A stretch of DNA of 64,000 bases, taken from positions 2,431,501-2,495,500 of the forward strand of contig NC_059388.1 in NCBI RefSeq assembly GCF_019703515.2, read 5' to 3'. Made by a program: the position numbers and the translations under genes. This document shows, piece by piece, positions 35,766-47,015 of the stretch. How positions within the stretch are numbered: the first letter of the stretch is position 1; each line of letters opens with the position of its first letter. The notes beneath the pieces are model-generated. The model saw only the letters and a list, made by a program, of their open reading frames with translations. It was not told where the DNA came from and did no database searches. The stretch comes from Myxocyprinus asiaticus (lineage: Eukaryota > Chordata > Actinopteri > Cypriniformes > Catostomidae).

Positions 35766-36920
35766 CTACGCACTTATGAAACATGTTACGCTATCAGCGT
35801 AAAGCTCGATGTCATCATCAGAGGCAGACTGGAACATCTCCCAGTCCGTGTGATCAAAACAGTCTTGTAGCATAGAGTCTGATTGGTCCAACCAGCACTG
35901 GACCGTTCTGAGGGTGGGTGCTTCCTGTTTCAGTTTCTGCCTGTAAGCAGGCAGAAGCAGAATGGAAGAGTGGTCCGATTTGCCAAATGGTGGGCGGGGG
36001 AGGGATTTGTAGCCGTTCCGGAAGGGAGAGAAGCAATGGTCCAAAACCCTGTCCCCTCGTGTGTTGAAACTGATGTGTTGGTGGTATTTTGGTGCGACTG
36101 ATTTGAAACAGGCTTTATTAAAGTCCCCGGTCACAATGAATGCAGCCTCAGGGTGCGCGGTTTCCTGCTTGCTTATAATCCCATACAGTTCCTTGAGTGC
36201 TCGGTTTGTGTCGGCTTGTGGCGGGATGTACACAGCAGTGATAATGACCGCTGTGAATTCCCTCGGTAGCCAGAATGGTCGACACAGAAGCATGAGAAAT
36301 TCCAGATCAGGAGAGCAGAAAGACTTGATAGAATGTATGTTCCTCTGATCACACCAGGATTTGTTGATCATAAAACATACACCACCACCTCTGCTTTTAC
36401 CTGAGAGGTCTTTCGCTCTGTGCACCGAGCGGACAGAGCGAAAGACCTCCAGATTCAGTGGCTGAATTCAGTGGCTGAATCTTGAATCTCAGCAGACATC
36501 CAAGTTTCCGTTAGGCAGATAATGCAGCAGTCCCTTGTCTCTCGTTGGAAAGAGATCCGCGCTTTCAGCTCGCAGAGCTTGTTATCCAGAGACTGAACAT
36601 TTGCCAGTAGAATACTGGGTAGCGGGGGTGGATTTGCGCGACGTCTTACTCTGATGAGAACGGCAGCTCTGTTTCCCCTTTTCCTTTTGCATTTTCGCAG
36701 CCGGGCTGCCCAGACAAAGGGCTCCGCTGGCGTGTTTGTAAACAGCGGGTCGGCATTGAGGAATTTGAAGTCCAGTTTACGGGGTGTAATTGCAGAACCA
36801 ATGTCCAAAAGTGTTTGTCTGTCATAGACAATAAGGCAGACAACATCCAAGACAAAAAACATAAAAATTGTAAACAAAACACTACAATGTTGTGTCAGAG
36901 CTCGCAACGCAGCAGCCATA
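35766..36920 (-). pseudogene. LINE AP-endonuclease region, broken
   Basis: A likely start is MAAALRALTQHC at about 36920. A hydrophobic stretch follows (VLFTIFMFFVLDVVCLIVY). Endonuclease motifs: LANVQSLDNK and CLTETWM (first frame), FIVTGDFNKA and PFGKSDHSSILLLP (frame 36425-35766). A frame break lies near 36430-36455. The enzyme nicks target DNA to start reverse transcription. Confidence 0.82.
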
Positions 36921-36959
36921 CTCTGCGCTATCTTGAGTCCAACAGACTCAAACAGACTT

Positions 36960-37270
36960 GTTTTTTCCCTCAGGCTATCCATCTCATGAACAGTTAAATT
37001 GCCCCATTGAGTAATAACTATGTGCAATACACAGTTTAGTCTTTTTTATATTTATCCAACACATCCAACCTCTTCTGCCATTTAATTCCTCTAAAAACAA
37101 AAAAAACCAACAAAAAAAAAAACATTTGCACTGTACATAACAGATAACAGATTTGTATTAGATTGCACTACGTATGTGTGTATGTATGTATGTGTCTGTG
37201 TGTGTATGTACGTATGTATATAACTATTTTTTATTTTTTATAATTATCTATGTCTTGCTGCTGTTTTACG
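36960..37270 (+). mobile_element. CR1/L2-like LINE, part 2 (3' tail)
   Basis: Continuation of 33883-34115: TCAGGCTATCCATCTCATGA, the 3'UTR with TGCACTGTACATAACAG and a GTATGTATGTATGTG stretch, ending near TATGTCTTGCTGCTG. Matches 43660-43870 and 44165-44270 of the copy at 42953. Confidence 0.82.
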
Positions 37271-38039
37271 TGTTACCATAATAAATTATGGAAAAGTATT
37301 TCAATTCTGAATCTATTTATTTATGTAACATAATATGCTGAAGTAAATATGTGTACAGTTCACAGTAACATTGTAGTGCAATAAGGTAAAAGAAGTAAAG
37401 TAGCAGTGCAACCTTCAAGTACTGACAATTGAGATAAAAAAGGCATTAAATAAGTAATCAAGTAAAATACAAAAGGAAAAATGAAAACCTATTGCACTGA
37501 AAAGTTCACAGTATCAATGTAGTGCAAATACAACAGGTAAAAAAGTAAAGTGGCAGTGAAACCTTCAAGTACTGACAACATGTAAATTAAAATAAAAAAT
37601 CAATCACCCGACCATTCTTTTTGTTCATACTGATCGAGTCCGTTAATTTCCTTTATTTTCTTGAAGTAGCGCTCCTTTGCTTCCTTGTTCAGCTTCTCTC
37701 GGTAAGGAATCTTGCACTTGATCTTCGCTCAGTCCATTCATGTTTTATATCTGTTGATTTGTGTTTGTTGTCGCTGTGTGCTCCTACAGTCTATATGGAT
37801 GTATCCTAAAACATGGTGACCACTACCCAGAATGCAATGCGCCATGACGTAGTTGGCCATTCTCTATAAGCAGTAAACAATCCTGTGTGCTTCTTTTCCA
37901 AAGTGTATTGAATCACAGTCAATTCACAGTTTGAAAAAACAAAACAAACATACACACATTACATTAAAATAAGTATGAATGTGTACATATATTCCATTAG
38001 CTGTCACTGCTCAATCCAGAATACAAACGCTTCCACATT
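37271..38039. repeat. Imperfect ~140-bp tandem repeat, no gene
   Basis: 37355-37430 and 37500-37580 are direct copies (ACCTTCAAGTACTGACAA and TTCACAGTA.CA.TGTAGTGCAA in both). No coding motif. Confidence 0.6.
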
Positions 38040-38337
38040 CACTGTAAACCCAAATGCTCAAAGTAATTAACTGTATTCAGTACTGTAAAATTAAATCATT
38101 ACAATTAGCTCAAATAAATTGACAATGATGAGTATTAAGATATTTTTTTTTTTTTTTTACCAAAATTACACCTTTCAAGTCACCTGAATTATTTTGTGTT
38201 TTCAGTTTAAGGAACTTTTCTCTTTAAATTTACATCAACTTAAAATCTTAAAATCTGACATCATCAAGCTACACGCAAACTGACCACACTGAATTTTCTT
38301 CTGAAGATGGTGGATCGGTCTCGCTTTACTCAATGCT

Positions 38338-39178
38338 GTAAGTTTAATCTTTACAAATCAGAGGACCCTAAAGTTAATGTTTTCATGCATATCATCTCAT
38401 AGTCGATAGTTAAGTGTGATGTTTGTGTAGGACCACGACTAGAATTTATTTAGATGCGTTGCAGCGTCGAAAACGTGAGCTTGCTAGACCGTTCCATTGG
38501 TTGCTAACTAATGTTTAGGTGTAAAGCTAGATAGATTTAGTGTAATTGGCAAACATCAACTTATAATACGAACCGACTGCTGTTGTATATACATCAACTT
38601 TTTCATTTTTGCAAATGGCAAACTTTTGGTGCGAGGAAGACTTTGAATGGATTCTATGTCCAGAGCTGCTGCAGATATTCATTTTAGAGCACGTGGTTGC
38701 ACAAACATACTGAAAACTGGACTTGGGGCTGCAGTATTTATTTATTCAGTGTTTATTTTCATAGTTTTTGTCCTAAACACGTGACGAGCAACAGGGATTC
38801 TATTTTTAAAATGGTTTATTTCAGCGATGTCGCCACTGAAATTTCTCAAAAGCAATATTTCATATTCAAAAATAATATCATTCATATCAAGGGTGTGCCT
38901 TTATAATAGCCATAACAAAACGAGAAGGGTGGAATGAAAGGTTACCTCACAATTTAAAAATGAAAGGAACAAGAAAATACAAACTATGTGTACAATGACA
39001 GGGACAGTCTCAGGTACTGATTATGTGATTTGCACAATATTGAAATTTCAAATATTATTTTGCACAACGTTTGTGTCAATGTTTGTATACTTTGGGCTTT
39101 AGTCTTACATTCTGCTTGCCTGTAACTATTTAAAACACAAACTGTAACAGTGTAAATACTTTTTTTTTTTTTTTTCAG
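38338..39178 (+). other. Predicted 5' intron of the transposase gene
   Basis: Donor CAATGCT|GTAAGT at 38338 and acceptor T17CAG at 39162-39178, twelve bases before the ATG of the zinc-finger protein. Prediction only. Confidence 0.45.
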
Positions 39179-39190
39179 ATTTCAAATAAG

Positions 39191-41604
39191 ATGGATTGGA
39201 AATGCAAGGTGTGCACAAAGATCTACCGTTCCCGAGTCCACCTCCTGAAACATTACAGAGTGGAACATGGCCACTGCTCTAGAGTAAATCCACTGCCATG
39301 TACATATCCTGATTGCACCTGCAAGTTTCAGACATTCAGTGCACTCAAAACTCACTTGTGTAGAAACCATGTAACAGAAAGTAGCCATATTACATGTCCA
39401 AGTTGGACACACATTTCTTTTAAATGTATTCTGTGTACATTTCAACAATCCATTTCTGAAGATGCAATTTTTAGTCACCTCAGGGTCCATCTTAAGAGTC
39501 ATGAGACTGTTGTTTGCCCATATAAGAATTGCAATTACAGCACCAATGCGTATTTGTCATTCAACTCACACAAGAGTAGGGTACACCATGCTGGTTGTCT
39601 GTCAGATCTCCAAGAGGGTGTTGTCTGTCCTGAAAGTCAACCACTCTCCTCTGCTTCTGATGCATGTGATATTTCAGACGAACTTGCAGGTGATAACAGA
39701 GATATACAGGACAGTGATGATGAATATGATAATGATGCACTGAGAAATCAGCTAAAGCATAATGTTGCCTCTTTATTTCTGAAGATGCAGGCTATTCTTC
39801 ACGTATCTAACACAGCTACAAAAGAATTAGTTGACCACCTCAACCAAATATACTCATTAACACAGCCGTTGATCAGGGAACAGTTAGTGATGTTTTGCAG
39901 AGATATGGCCACACTGCCAATACAGTTACATTGGATGAATTGGTCAGTGCTGTCATGGGTTGTAATGTTCTGTTCACTGCAACATCTGAAGGTGCAGAGT
40001 TGTCTTCATTCAAATGCAGAAAGACATTCATTGAGCACAACTATCCACTTGTAATGTCACTGCAGTATGACTTGGCGCAATCTGGACATTGCAGTATGTA
40101 TGTTCCAGTTCTACAAATGATTCAGTCTTTGTTTCGAAATTCTGACATTCTCACCAAGATTACTGAAGGCAGTTCCGAGGTTAGGTGTTGTATGTCACAC
40201 ACCGATGGAACTTACTACCGTGAAAATGAGTTATTGTCTGCTGAAGAACTAAGACTATCACTGCAGCAATATATTGATGATTTGAAATCATTTAGGTACA
40301 TCTCACAAAATTCATAAGTTATGTGCAGTGTATTGGACCCTAGCCAATCTACCCCCTAAACATCGATCAGCATTAGATTACATTCAGTTAGCTGTGCTTT
40401 GTAAAGTAACAGACATCCAGAAATATGGTTACCCTGCAGTACTTGCTCCACTGTTACATGATATCCAAGCTTTTGAACAGGAGGGTGTCTTTATTGACTC
40501 AATCGGTCAGAACATGAAAGGCACAGTGTTTTGTGTTTCTGCTGACAATTTGGCTGCTCATGGATTAGCAGACTTTGTGGAGTCTTTCAAAGCAGGGAAT
40601 ATTTGCAGATTTTGTATGGCCACTACTGAGGAATTGCAAGTGAATGTAGTGAGTGAAGGGACATTTGTCCAGAGAACCAAAGTTGAGCGTGACATTCATG
40701 TTGAAAGTGTAGTGCAAAATGACTCTGTTGACAGCCACTATAGAGTAAAGGGAGACTGTGTTCTGCGCGAGTCACTAACACATTTCCATCCCATTACTGG
40801 TTTCCCACCAGATCTTTTGGAGGGTATAGTGCCAACCGAATTGTGTTTTTGCTCAAACACTTTACCCTAGAATGGCTGAATCAAAAGCTAATGTCATTCC
40901 CATATCAGTTCACAGATAAAGTTGACAGACCTAAGCCCTTACCCAAAACATTAATGTCTAAAGTCACCATAGGAGGCAATGGGCATGAAAATACCACTTT
41001 GCTGAGGTTGCTCCCTTTACTTGTAGGGAATGCAGTGCCAGAGACAAGTGGTCCATGGGCAGTGCTAATGGAGCTGAAGGATTTAGTTGAATTGGCATTG
41101 TGGCCAGTGTTCACAGAGGAAACGTTAGACTATCTGCGATGCAAAACTGATGACCACAGGCAAGCAAGGAAAGAAGTCTTTTCTGAGTGTAGACTACGAC
41201 CTAAGCACCATCATGTCGAACACTACCCTGACCTCATAAAGTGCTTTGGTCCATTGGTGCACCTATGGACCATGCGGTTTGAGGGGAAGCATCGCTTCTT
41301 TAAAAGGGTAGTGCATGATACTCAGAACTTTAAAAACATTCTGAAGACTATGGCAGTAAGACATCAATGCATGATTACTTACCATCTCAGTTCATACTCA
41401 TTTTTCAAACCTAAAATACAAACTAGTAGTGTTAACTCAGTTTCTGTGTCAACCCTACCAGAAGTTGCCCAGACTTGGATAAAAAAACAGACAATGAGTG
41501 ATTCAATGTTCAACACTTTCAAGGTCACCATTGATGGTACAGATTATGCCAATGGCATGTTTGTATCAGTAGGAGAAAGTGGGGGATTGCACATATCTAT
41601 TTAG
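39191..41604 (+). pseudogene. CACTA-like transposase with N-terminal C2H2 fingers, broken
   Basis: Starts MDWKCKVCTKIYRSRVHLLK. N-terminal C2H2-type fingers: CKVC…H…H (residues 5-25), CTYPDC…H…H, CILC…H…H and CPYKNC…H…H, to about residue 140. An acidic linker follows (DSDDEYDND). The catalytic-like part includes VYWTLANLPPKHRSALDYIQ, VSADNLAAHGLADF, GGNGHENTTLLRLLPLLVG and RLRPKHHHVEHYPDLIKCFG…WTMRFEGKH. The last resembles the conserved C-terminal block of CACTA transposases. Frameshifts at about 39884, 40290 and 40845 split the gene into four frames. A small deletion at about 40812 leaves PPDLLEGIVP where relatives (from memory) have an extra His-Asp-containing segment. No activity is expected. 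It would bind the CACTG ends and move the element. Confidence 0.72.
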
Positions 41605-41821
41605 TAAAAAAATGTAGTCCTCTGTAGTGACTATGACACTTGGAATGTAGAACATCTTCATTGCTTTGAACTGTGCCCCCTGTATTAGGACCTAGTTTCA
41701 CTTTCCACTAACACTCACAACTAAGTGATACAGCACATTGTGTGCCTACAGAATTGAAGACTGCTTATTGCTGAGTATGAAAATGTTCTTACCAGTTACA
41801 CCAAGTGGAGACCACTAAAAG

Positions 41822-41944
41822 GTGAGTTAAATATGTATTTATGACTTTTATAGCCTGTGAGAATAAACGGTTCAGATTTTTAATTTTTTTATTGTGTTAC
41901 TGCATTGATGAGTTATTGTTAGTAATGTTGCCTCGTTTTTCCAG
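41822..41944 (+). other. Predicted 5' intron of the second element gene
   Basis: Donor AAAAG|GTGAGT at 41822, acceptor GTTTTTCCAG ending 41944, 18 bases before the ATG at 41963. Confidence 0.5.
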
Positions 41945-42952
41945 AGCACACCGGCCAGCACAATGTCTTGTGTAATGATACTACGTGTTGTTGAAGCTGA
42001 GTGCGCAAGGAAACTTAAACTTAGTGCCCGACCAGCCTCTGTTAATGCACTGATTCAAATTCTGAAAGACCAGCTTGAACTGGACATTGACTTCAGTTTG
42101 CAATACAAAGACCCAGATTTTGATAATCAGCTAACTTCCTTGGATGACTGCCTCAAAAGGCAGTTGTTCATATCTTGCTGGTGCAATCAGATGGCTCCAC
42201 CACATCTACTGACATTCTGTCAGATGTGTCATCCCCTGAACGTCTTAGCAGATGGCCACGTAGTGATTTTCCAGTTCCACAGTTTTCTTACAATGTTGAG
42301 CTGAGGCTCAGACAGGGAAATGCTGACTTTGAGAAGACCAGAGACCAAATGCATGCCATTTTAGAGAAACTTGTCTCAACCATTTATGATTTCAAAGCAT
42401 ACCCAGATGACAAAGAGATTGAAAAGGTAGCAAAGGCCCTTGTTACAAAACACCTCTGTTTAAAAGAGCAAGAGTCTGACACCAGTTGGAATGGATGGAA
42501 GACCAGCATAAAGTTCAAAATGGGTAATTTGAGTAACAAAATGAGGAAAGCTGGATGTCTGGAAGTATCAATCAATGCTGGAAAAAAAAAAGCAGAGGCC
42601 ATCCTGAGGGCGAACCATCACATTCAAACATTAAGAGACCGAGGCGTTCTGAGGTTAATTATTTGCCTAGCTTTCCTCAAGGGGAGGATCAGGAATCCTT
42701 TGAATCAATGAGACAGGAAATTACCCTAGAAGTAGAGAAGATGGAAAAAAATGCTAATCTCATCCACAAGAAAATGGAGACCACATTTGCTCTATGAAGG
42801 CAGATCATAGTGAACACCAGCCCATCAGTGAGAGAGTTTCTGTATCTCTGGCCTGCACTGCGCATAACATCTAAGGTAATAAAATAAATTATTTCTATCA
42901 GTTATAATGTATCACTTGCATAATATAATTTTTTTTAATAACATTTTTTAAA

Positions 42953-44376
42953 TCAGTCCAGGAACACACTGAATAAGGGAATCAGAGTGGCTAAAAGAAG
43001 ATACTCTGAGAAGCTGAAAAACAAGTTTTCAGCTAACGACCCTGCATCAGTGTGGAGTGGCATGAAACAACTTATGAATTACAGGACTCCTGCCCCCAAC
43101 CCTGTAGGGAACCAACAACTGGCTGATGACCTGAATGTGTTCTACTGTAGATTTGAAAGGCCCAATTTCACACCCCACACCCACTCTGACCTTCACTTCA
43201 CACAAACACCAACACCTCCTGCAACCCCCCTCCTGGTTTCTGGGCACAACCATCTCACAGGACCTGAAATGGGAGACACACATTGACTCCATTGTGAAAA
43301 AGGCCCAGCAGAGTTTGTTCTTCCTTCACCAGCTGAGGAAATTCAACCTGCCACAGGCGCTGCTGATACAGTTTTACTCAGCAGTCATTGAGTCTGTCCT
43401 CTGCACTTCAATAACTGTCTGGTTTGGTTCAGCTACGAAATCAGACATCAGAAGACTACAAAGAACAGTTCAGACTGCTGAGAGGAGTATTGGTTGCCCC
43501 CTGCCCCCCTTCAAGAACTATACACTTCCAGAGTGAGGAAAAAGGCTGGAAAAATCACTCTGGACCCCACTCACCCTGCCAATTACCTTTTTGAACTGTT
43601 GCCTTCTGGCCGACGCTACAGAGTACTGAGCACCAGAACCATCAGGCACAGGAACAGTTTTTCCCCTCAGGCTATCCATCTCATGGACAGTTAAATTGCC
43701 CCATTGAGCAATAACTATGTGCAATACACAGTTTAGTCTTTCTTATATTTATCAAACACATCCAACCTCTTCTGCCATTTCATTCCTCTGAAAAAAATAA
43801 AATAAAAATGTGCACTGTACATAACAGATTTGTATTTACACTGTACATAACAGATTGTATTAGATTTGCACTACCCATGTAATTATAATAATTTAATAAT
43901 AATAATTAATAATAAATTTTTTTAATAATAATTTTAATAATGTTCTTTATTCATCACACATTTGAAATTCTTCTTTTTCACATATCCCAGCTAGGCTGGG
44001 GTCAGAGTGCAGGGTCAGCCATGATATGGCACCCCTGGAGCAGATAGAGTCAAGGGCCTTGCTCAAGGGCCCAACAGTGGCATCTTGGCAGTGCTGGGGC
44101 TTGAACCCCCAACCTTCTGATCAGTAACCCAGAGCCTTAACTGCTGAGCTACCACTGCCCCTACACATGTGTATGTGTGTATGTATGTATGTGTGTGTCT
44201 GTACGTATGTGTATAATTATTTTTTTATTTTTTATTATTATCTATGTCTTGCTGCTGTTTTTGTATTGTTTTTGTATTGTTGTACACTGGAAGCTCCTGT
44301 CACCAAGACAAATTCCTTGTATGTGTAAGCATACTTGGCAATAAAGTTCATTCTGATTCTGATTCTGATTCTGATA
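42953..44376 (+). mobile_element. CR1/L2-like LINE in an intron, internally deleted
   Basis: Starts near AGTCCAGGAACACACTGAAT. The frame 42987-43286 gives the pre-RT linker (KLKNKFSANDPASVWSGMKQ, NVFYCRFERPNF). A deletion of the RT core joins it to DLKWETHIDSIVKKAQQSLF and FYSAVIESVLCTSITVWFGS. The post-RT end is VRKKAGKITLDPTHPANYLF. It ends with (GATTCT)n at 44355-44376. Lies wholly within the predicted intron 42875-44434. Interrupted by a SINE at 43921-44163. Confidence 0.85.
43921..44163 (-). mobile_element. tRNA-derived SINE
   Basis: Read on the minus strand, the head has a pol III A box (TAGCTCAGCAGTT, about 44139-44151) and B box (GGTTCAAGCCCC, about 44095-44106), followed by an unrelated body and an AT-rich tail with ATTATTATTAAA-like repeats at 43921. 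Inserted in the 3'UTR of the LINE. A tRNA gene is excluded: the tRNA-like part does not fold into a full cloverleaf and continues into a SINE body. Confidence 0.75.
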
Positions 44377-45428
44377 TCATGTGATTTGTGTTAGTTTTAC
44401 AAAATTCTCCTTTGTCTGATAAAGTTGTTTGCAGAGAACCAGTGTTTCACAAATAAGAACTTGCCCCACAATTTCTGTGCACAACTGGACCACCACCTGC
44501 TTCCTTTAATGACAATTTTCTGGCAAAAAGCATCTAAGATTGGCAAGGCAGCAGATGCCCTGGCAAATGTTTTGAAACTCCATGACGAGCAGGTATTTAG
44601 TGCGGCAAAAGGCAGTCATAATTGGCATAACGTTACATATGTACGTTGTGAAGTACCTTTTGTCATTATCTCAGTTTTCTTTGGCATATTGTTTGCAGGA
44701 ACTACATGATGTCAACTCACGGCGTACTAATGCTATTCGGGCTCTTCCAATCTTGTTGCATGATGAAGACTTGGGATTCTTCAGGACCTCCCTGGTAAGT
44801 CTTCATAGATATTTTTTTTGTTTGTTTGTTTTTGTTTTTTACAATGAGGAATGTTCCACTGTTAAAGATTTGACCCTTGCTGCTGTTAATCTGATACACA
44901 AAATATTCAACATTTTATAATGCACAAGATGGTTTAAGGTTGACCTTCATTCATTGACAATAGAGTTTGATGTTTAGCCAAATGTTTTACGGCCATGTCT
45001 TTTTTTCCCTCTTCCAAGATTGTAGGTGTGCATGTACTATTACATGTGATCGAAATAATTTACCTACTTATTACCACAAATTACAATAATATTGTTCTAA
45101 TGTTCTGTCATTCTTCCTGATTTCTTGTCTCTTTCAGCTTGATGATTCGGAAGTACACCTTGAGGATGATCCAATGGCCCTACTTACCATTGTCCATGAC
45201 AACACTACTGCTCCGATATATTGTGACCCAGTGAATGTCTCAGTTGTCCTTGAGAATGAATTGGTCACCACCCACAGCCACCTTCCAGATGCCTTTCTTG
45301 TCTTTTTTGGTTTCATGTATCCATTTCACATAAGTTATCCTAAAGGTCTTGCAAAACCTTTGAGTTTGTCCAGAAAGTTTTGCTTGGGTTGGAAGATGGG
45401 AAACTGTCTCCTAGCCTGCAAACCTTAA

Positions 45429-46221
45429 AGAATGAGTTGATGTATAAATGATGTATTTTGCACAAATGTCTGTTCTTGATATCACACATAACTCAGCAAA
45501 GACATGGAGAGTGTTTTAGTTTTTTTAGCAAACCAAAGATTTTTGATGAAATTTGTAGTTTTATTTACCAACTAGGAGGCCTGTTTATTGTATCTCGAGA
45601 GCAGTATGTTGAGGGTGTCTAGTAGCTTCTTAATCTATGCTACCAATATTGCAGTGGAAGTGTAGATGCAGAGACTGTTGGACATTTTTGTCATGCAGCT
45701 GTTAGGGTGTTTAAACGGAGTTGGTAAGTGAAACTACAAATCTCTCCAAACATCTTGGGTTTACTATAAAAAATGATGTTGGCTGTTGGGCATTCCTTGT
45801 TTAAAAACATATTAACCCAACATTACATTTCTATTAGTTTCCAGAATGTATTGCTCAATGTAAATCTTTGTTTCTTTTGACACTTTGTGTCCTTTTAAAG
45901 GGTTACTCTGCTGATTTGCACAGATGTCTGTTATTTAAATAAATCAAACAGAACTCAGTAAAGACATGGACTTTGTTTTTTGCAAATTAAAGATTTTAAG
46001 AAATGTGTCATTTTATTTACCAAGGAGGCCTGTTTATTGTAACTGTCCAAAAATCTGTGTTGTGATATAAAAATGATGTTGGCTGTTGGGCATTCCTCAT
46101 TCAAAAATAAATGTACAAAATTGTATTTCATGTGTTGTGTGTGATTAAAAGCACTGAGGTATTTTGATATATTTTTGACATTTCTTTAGTCAGATTTAAC
46201 TTGGGTAAATAAAGGTAAGAA
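45429..46221. other. 3' region of the CACTA-like element, no gene
   Basis: Contains two similar stretches (GATGTTGGCTGTTGGGCATTCC at 45774 and 46075; AGGAGGCCTGTTTATTGTA at 45575 and 46023), i.e. a direct duplication of about 300-450 bp spacing within the element's 3' part. No open frame of note. Confidence 0.6.
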
Positions 46222-46796
46222 AATAACTAAATTGAGTTGAAACCACTTAAAAAAGGTTAATTTACTAAAACTTTTAAGTGCCATCGAAATGTATGAGTTA
46301 GCTTACTCAATATTTCAAGTCAAGAGCAATTAACATGCACGAGTACAACAAAATCAAAATCTGATGGTTCTACTTTCTTAAACTTGGGATTTCTTAACTT
46401 AAAAAATTTGATGTAACTGGTTACCTCAAATGTTTTGAGTTTTGCCAACTTATTCAGGTTTACAGTGTTTCCAACACAGTCAAAAGCTCCATATACACAA
46501 AGAATGTGCAATTAAGGTCAACAGAATTATTGGTTCTCCCAAGAAATTACTTCAGTATTGATGAGTTTTTTATCAATAAATCCAAATCAATGTGCAAACA
46601 TTCTATTAATCCAAATGAACGTCATCAAATGAAAATAATACAGATTAACCCTTCTATCATTAATTTACAGGTTACAGGCAGATTACAAAGTTAACTAATA
46701 TTTAGTTCAATATTTATCACAGACCAGTTTATACAACATAACTAATTACCACCCAGCTAACACACGACGTACGTTATGTAATTTTTTCATACTTTT

Positions 46797-47015
46797 TGGT
46801 AATTTCATGATTTACTGGCAACGTAACTACAACATCGCAGGCCTATAATTTCATTACCATTAAATTACCAACTCACAACGTCATCATTACGGGCTCCTAA
46901 TGTTGCAAGATAACCAAGAACGTTCCAGTTACGTACTATATTTGTAATATTTTGGTAATTTAATGACTTATTGGCAACGTGACTGCAATGTCCCAGGCCC
47001 GTAATTTCACCACCT
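46797..47015. repeat. Two-copy tandem repeat, ~157-bp period
   Basis: 46797-46860 and 46954-47015 share TTGGTAATTT.ATGA.TTA.TGGCAACGT and GTAATTTCA..ACC-like wording. Both contain ACGT-rich motifs. No coding potential. Confidence 0.65.

Larger units (their letters stand above)
34116..36959 (-). mobile_element. CR1/Rex-like LINE inserted in another LINE
   Basis: 2.84 kb, minus strand, 3' end marked by a (TTTGA)n tail (CAAATCAAATCAAATCAAAT at 34116). It carries AP-endonuclease and RT sequence. The RT second half, including the YADD box, is deleted: [13 protein letters not shown] is joined to the post-[17 protein letters not shown]. The interrupted LINE resumes at 36960 (TTTTTTCCCTCAGGCTATCC). 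Any target duplication is short (T-rich) and not decidable. Confidence 0.82.
41963..45428 (+). pseudogene. Second CACTA-element gene, unknown function, multi-exon, broken
   Basis: Function unknown. Exon 1 (41963-42874) starts MSCVMILRVVEAECARKLKL, shifts frame near 42160, continues SDGSTTSTDILSDVSSPERL … FPVPQFSYNVELRLRQGNAD … TKHLCLKEQESDTSWNGWKT, shifts again in an A10 run near 42585, then KRPRRSEVNYLPSFPQGED and a TGA at 42795. Donor AAG|GTAATA at 42875. Exon 2 44435-44592, exon 3 44699-44794 and exon 4 45138-45428 have good splice sites and stay in phase through to the stop. The N-terminal ~65 residues look like a ubiquitin-like or PB1-like fold by pattern (inference). Similar proteins are predicted many times in fish genomes, usually unnamed. 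Its pairing with the transposase suggests an accessory transposition protein. Lesions lie only in exon 1. Confidence 0.65.
38040..46467 (+). mobile_element. CACTA/EnSpm-like DNA transposon with two genes
   Basis: 8.4 kb. The ends are inverted: CACTGTAAACC at 38040 and its reverse complement GGTTTACAGTG ending at 46467. The 3-bp flanks are ATT and TTT, so a 3-bp target duplication is only partly supported. Inside are a zinc-finger transposase-like gene (39191-41604) and a second multi-exon gene of unknown function (41963-45428), both on the plus strand and both decayed. The AT-rich right sub-terminal region (46222-46467) is typical of fish EnSpm elements. A LINE and a SINE sit in an intron of the second gene. 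Assignment to CACTA rests on the ends and on remembered similarity of the proteins. Confidence 0.68.

Noticed and set aside
44095..44163. Possible tRNA gene (A and B boxes)
   Set aside because: The tRNA-like head continues into a SINE body with an AT-rich tail and sits inside a LINE.
46797..47015. CRISPR-like repeat array
   Set aside because: Only two imperfect copies of ~157-bp period in a vertebrate genome; no short repeat/spacer pattern.
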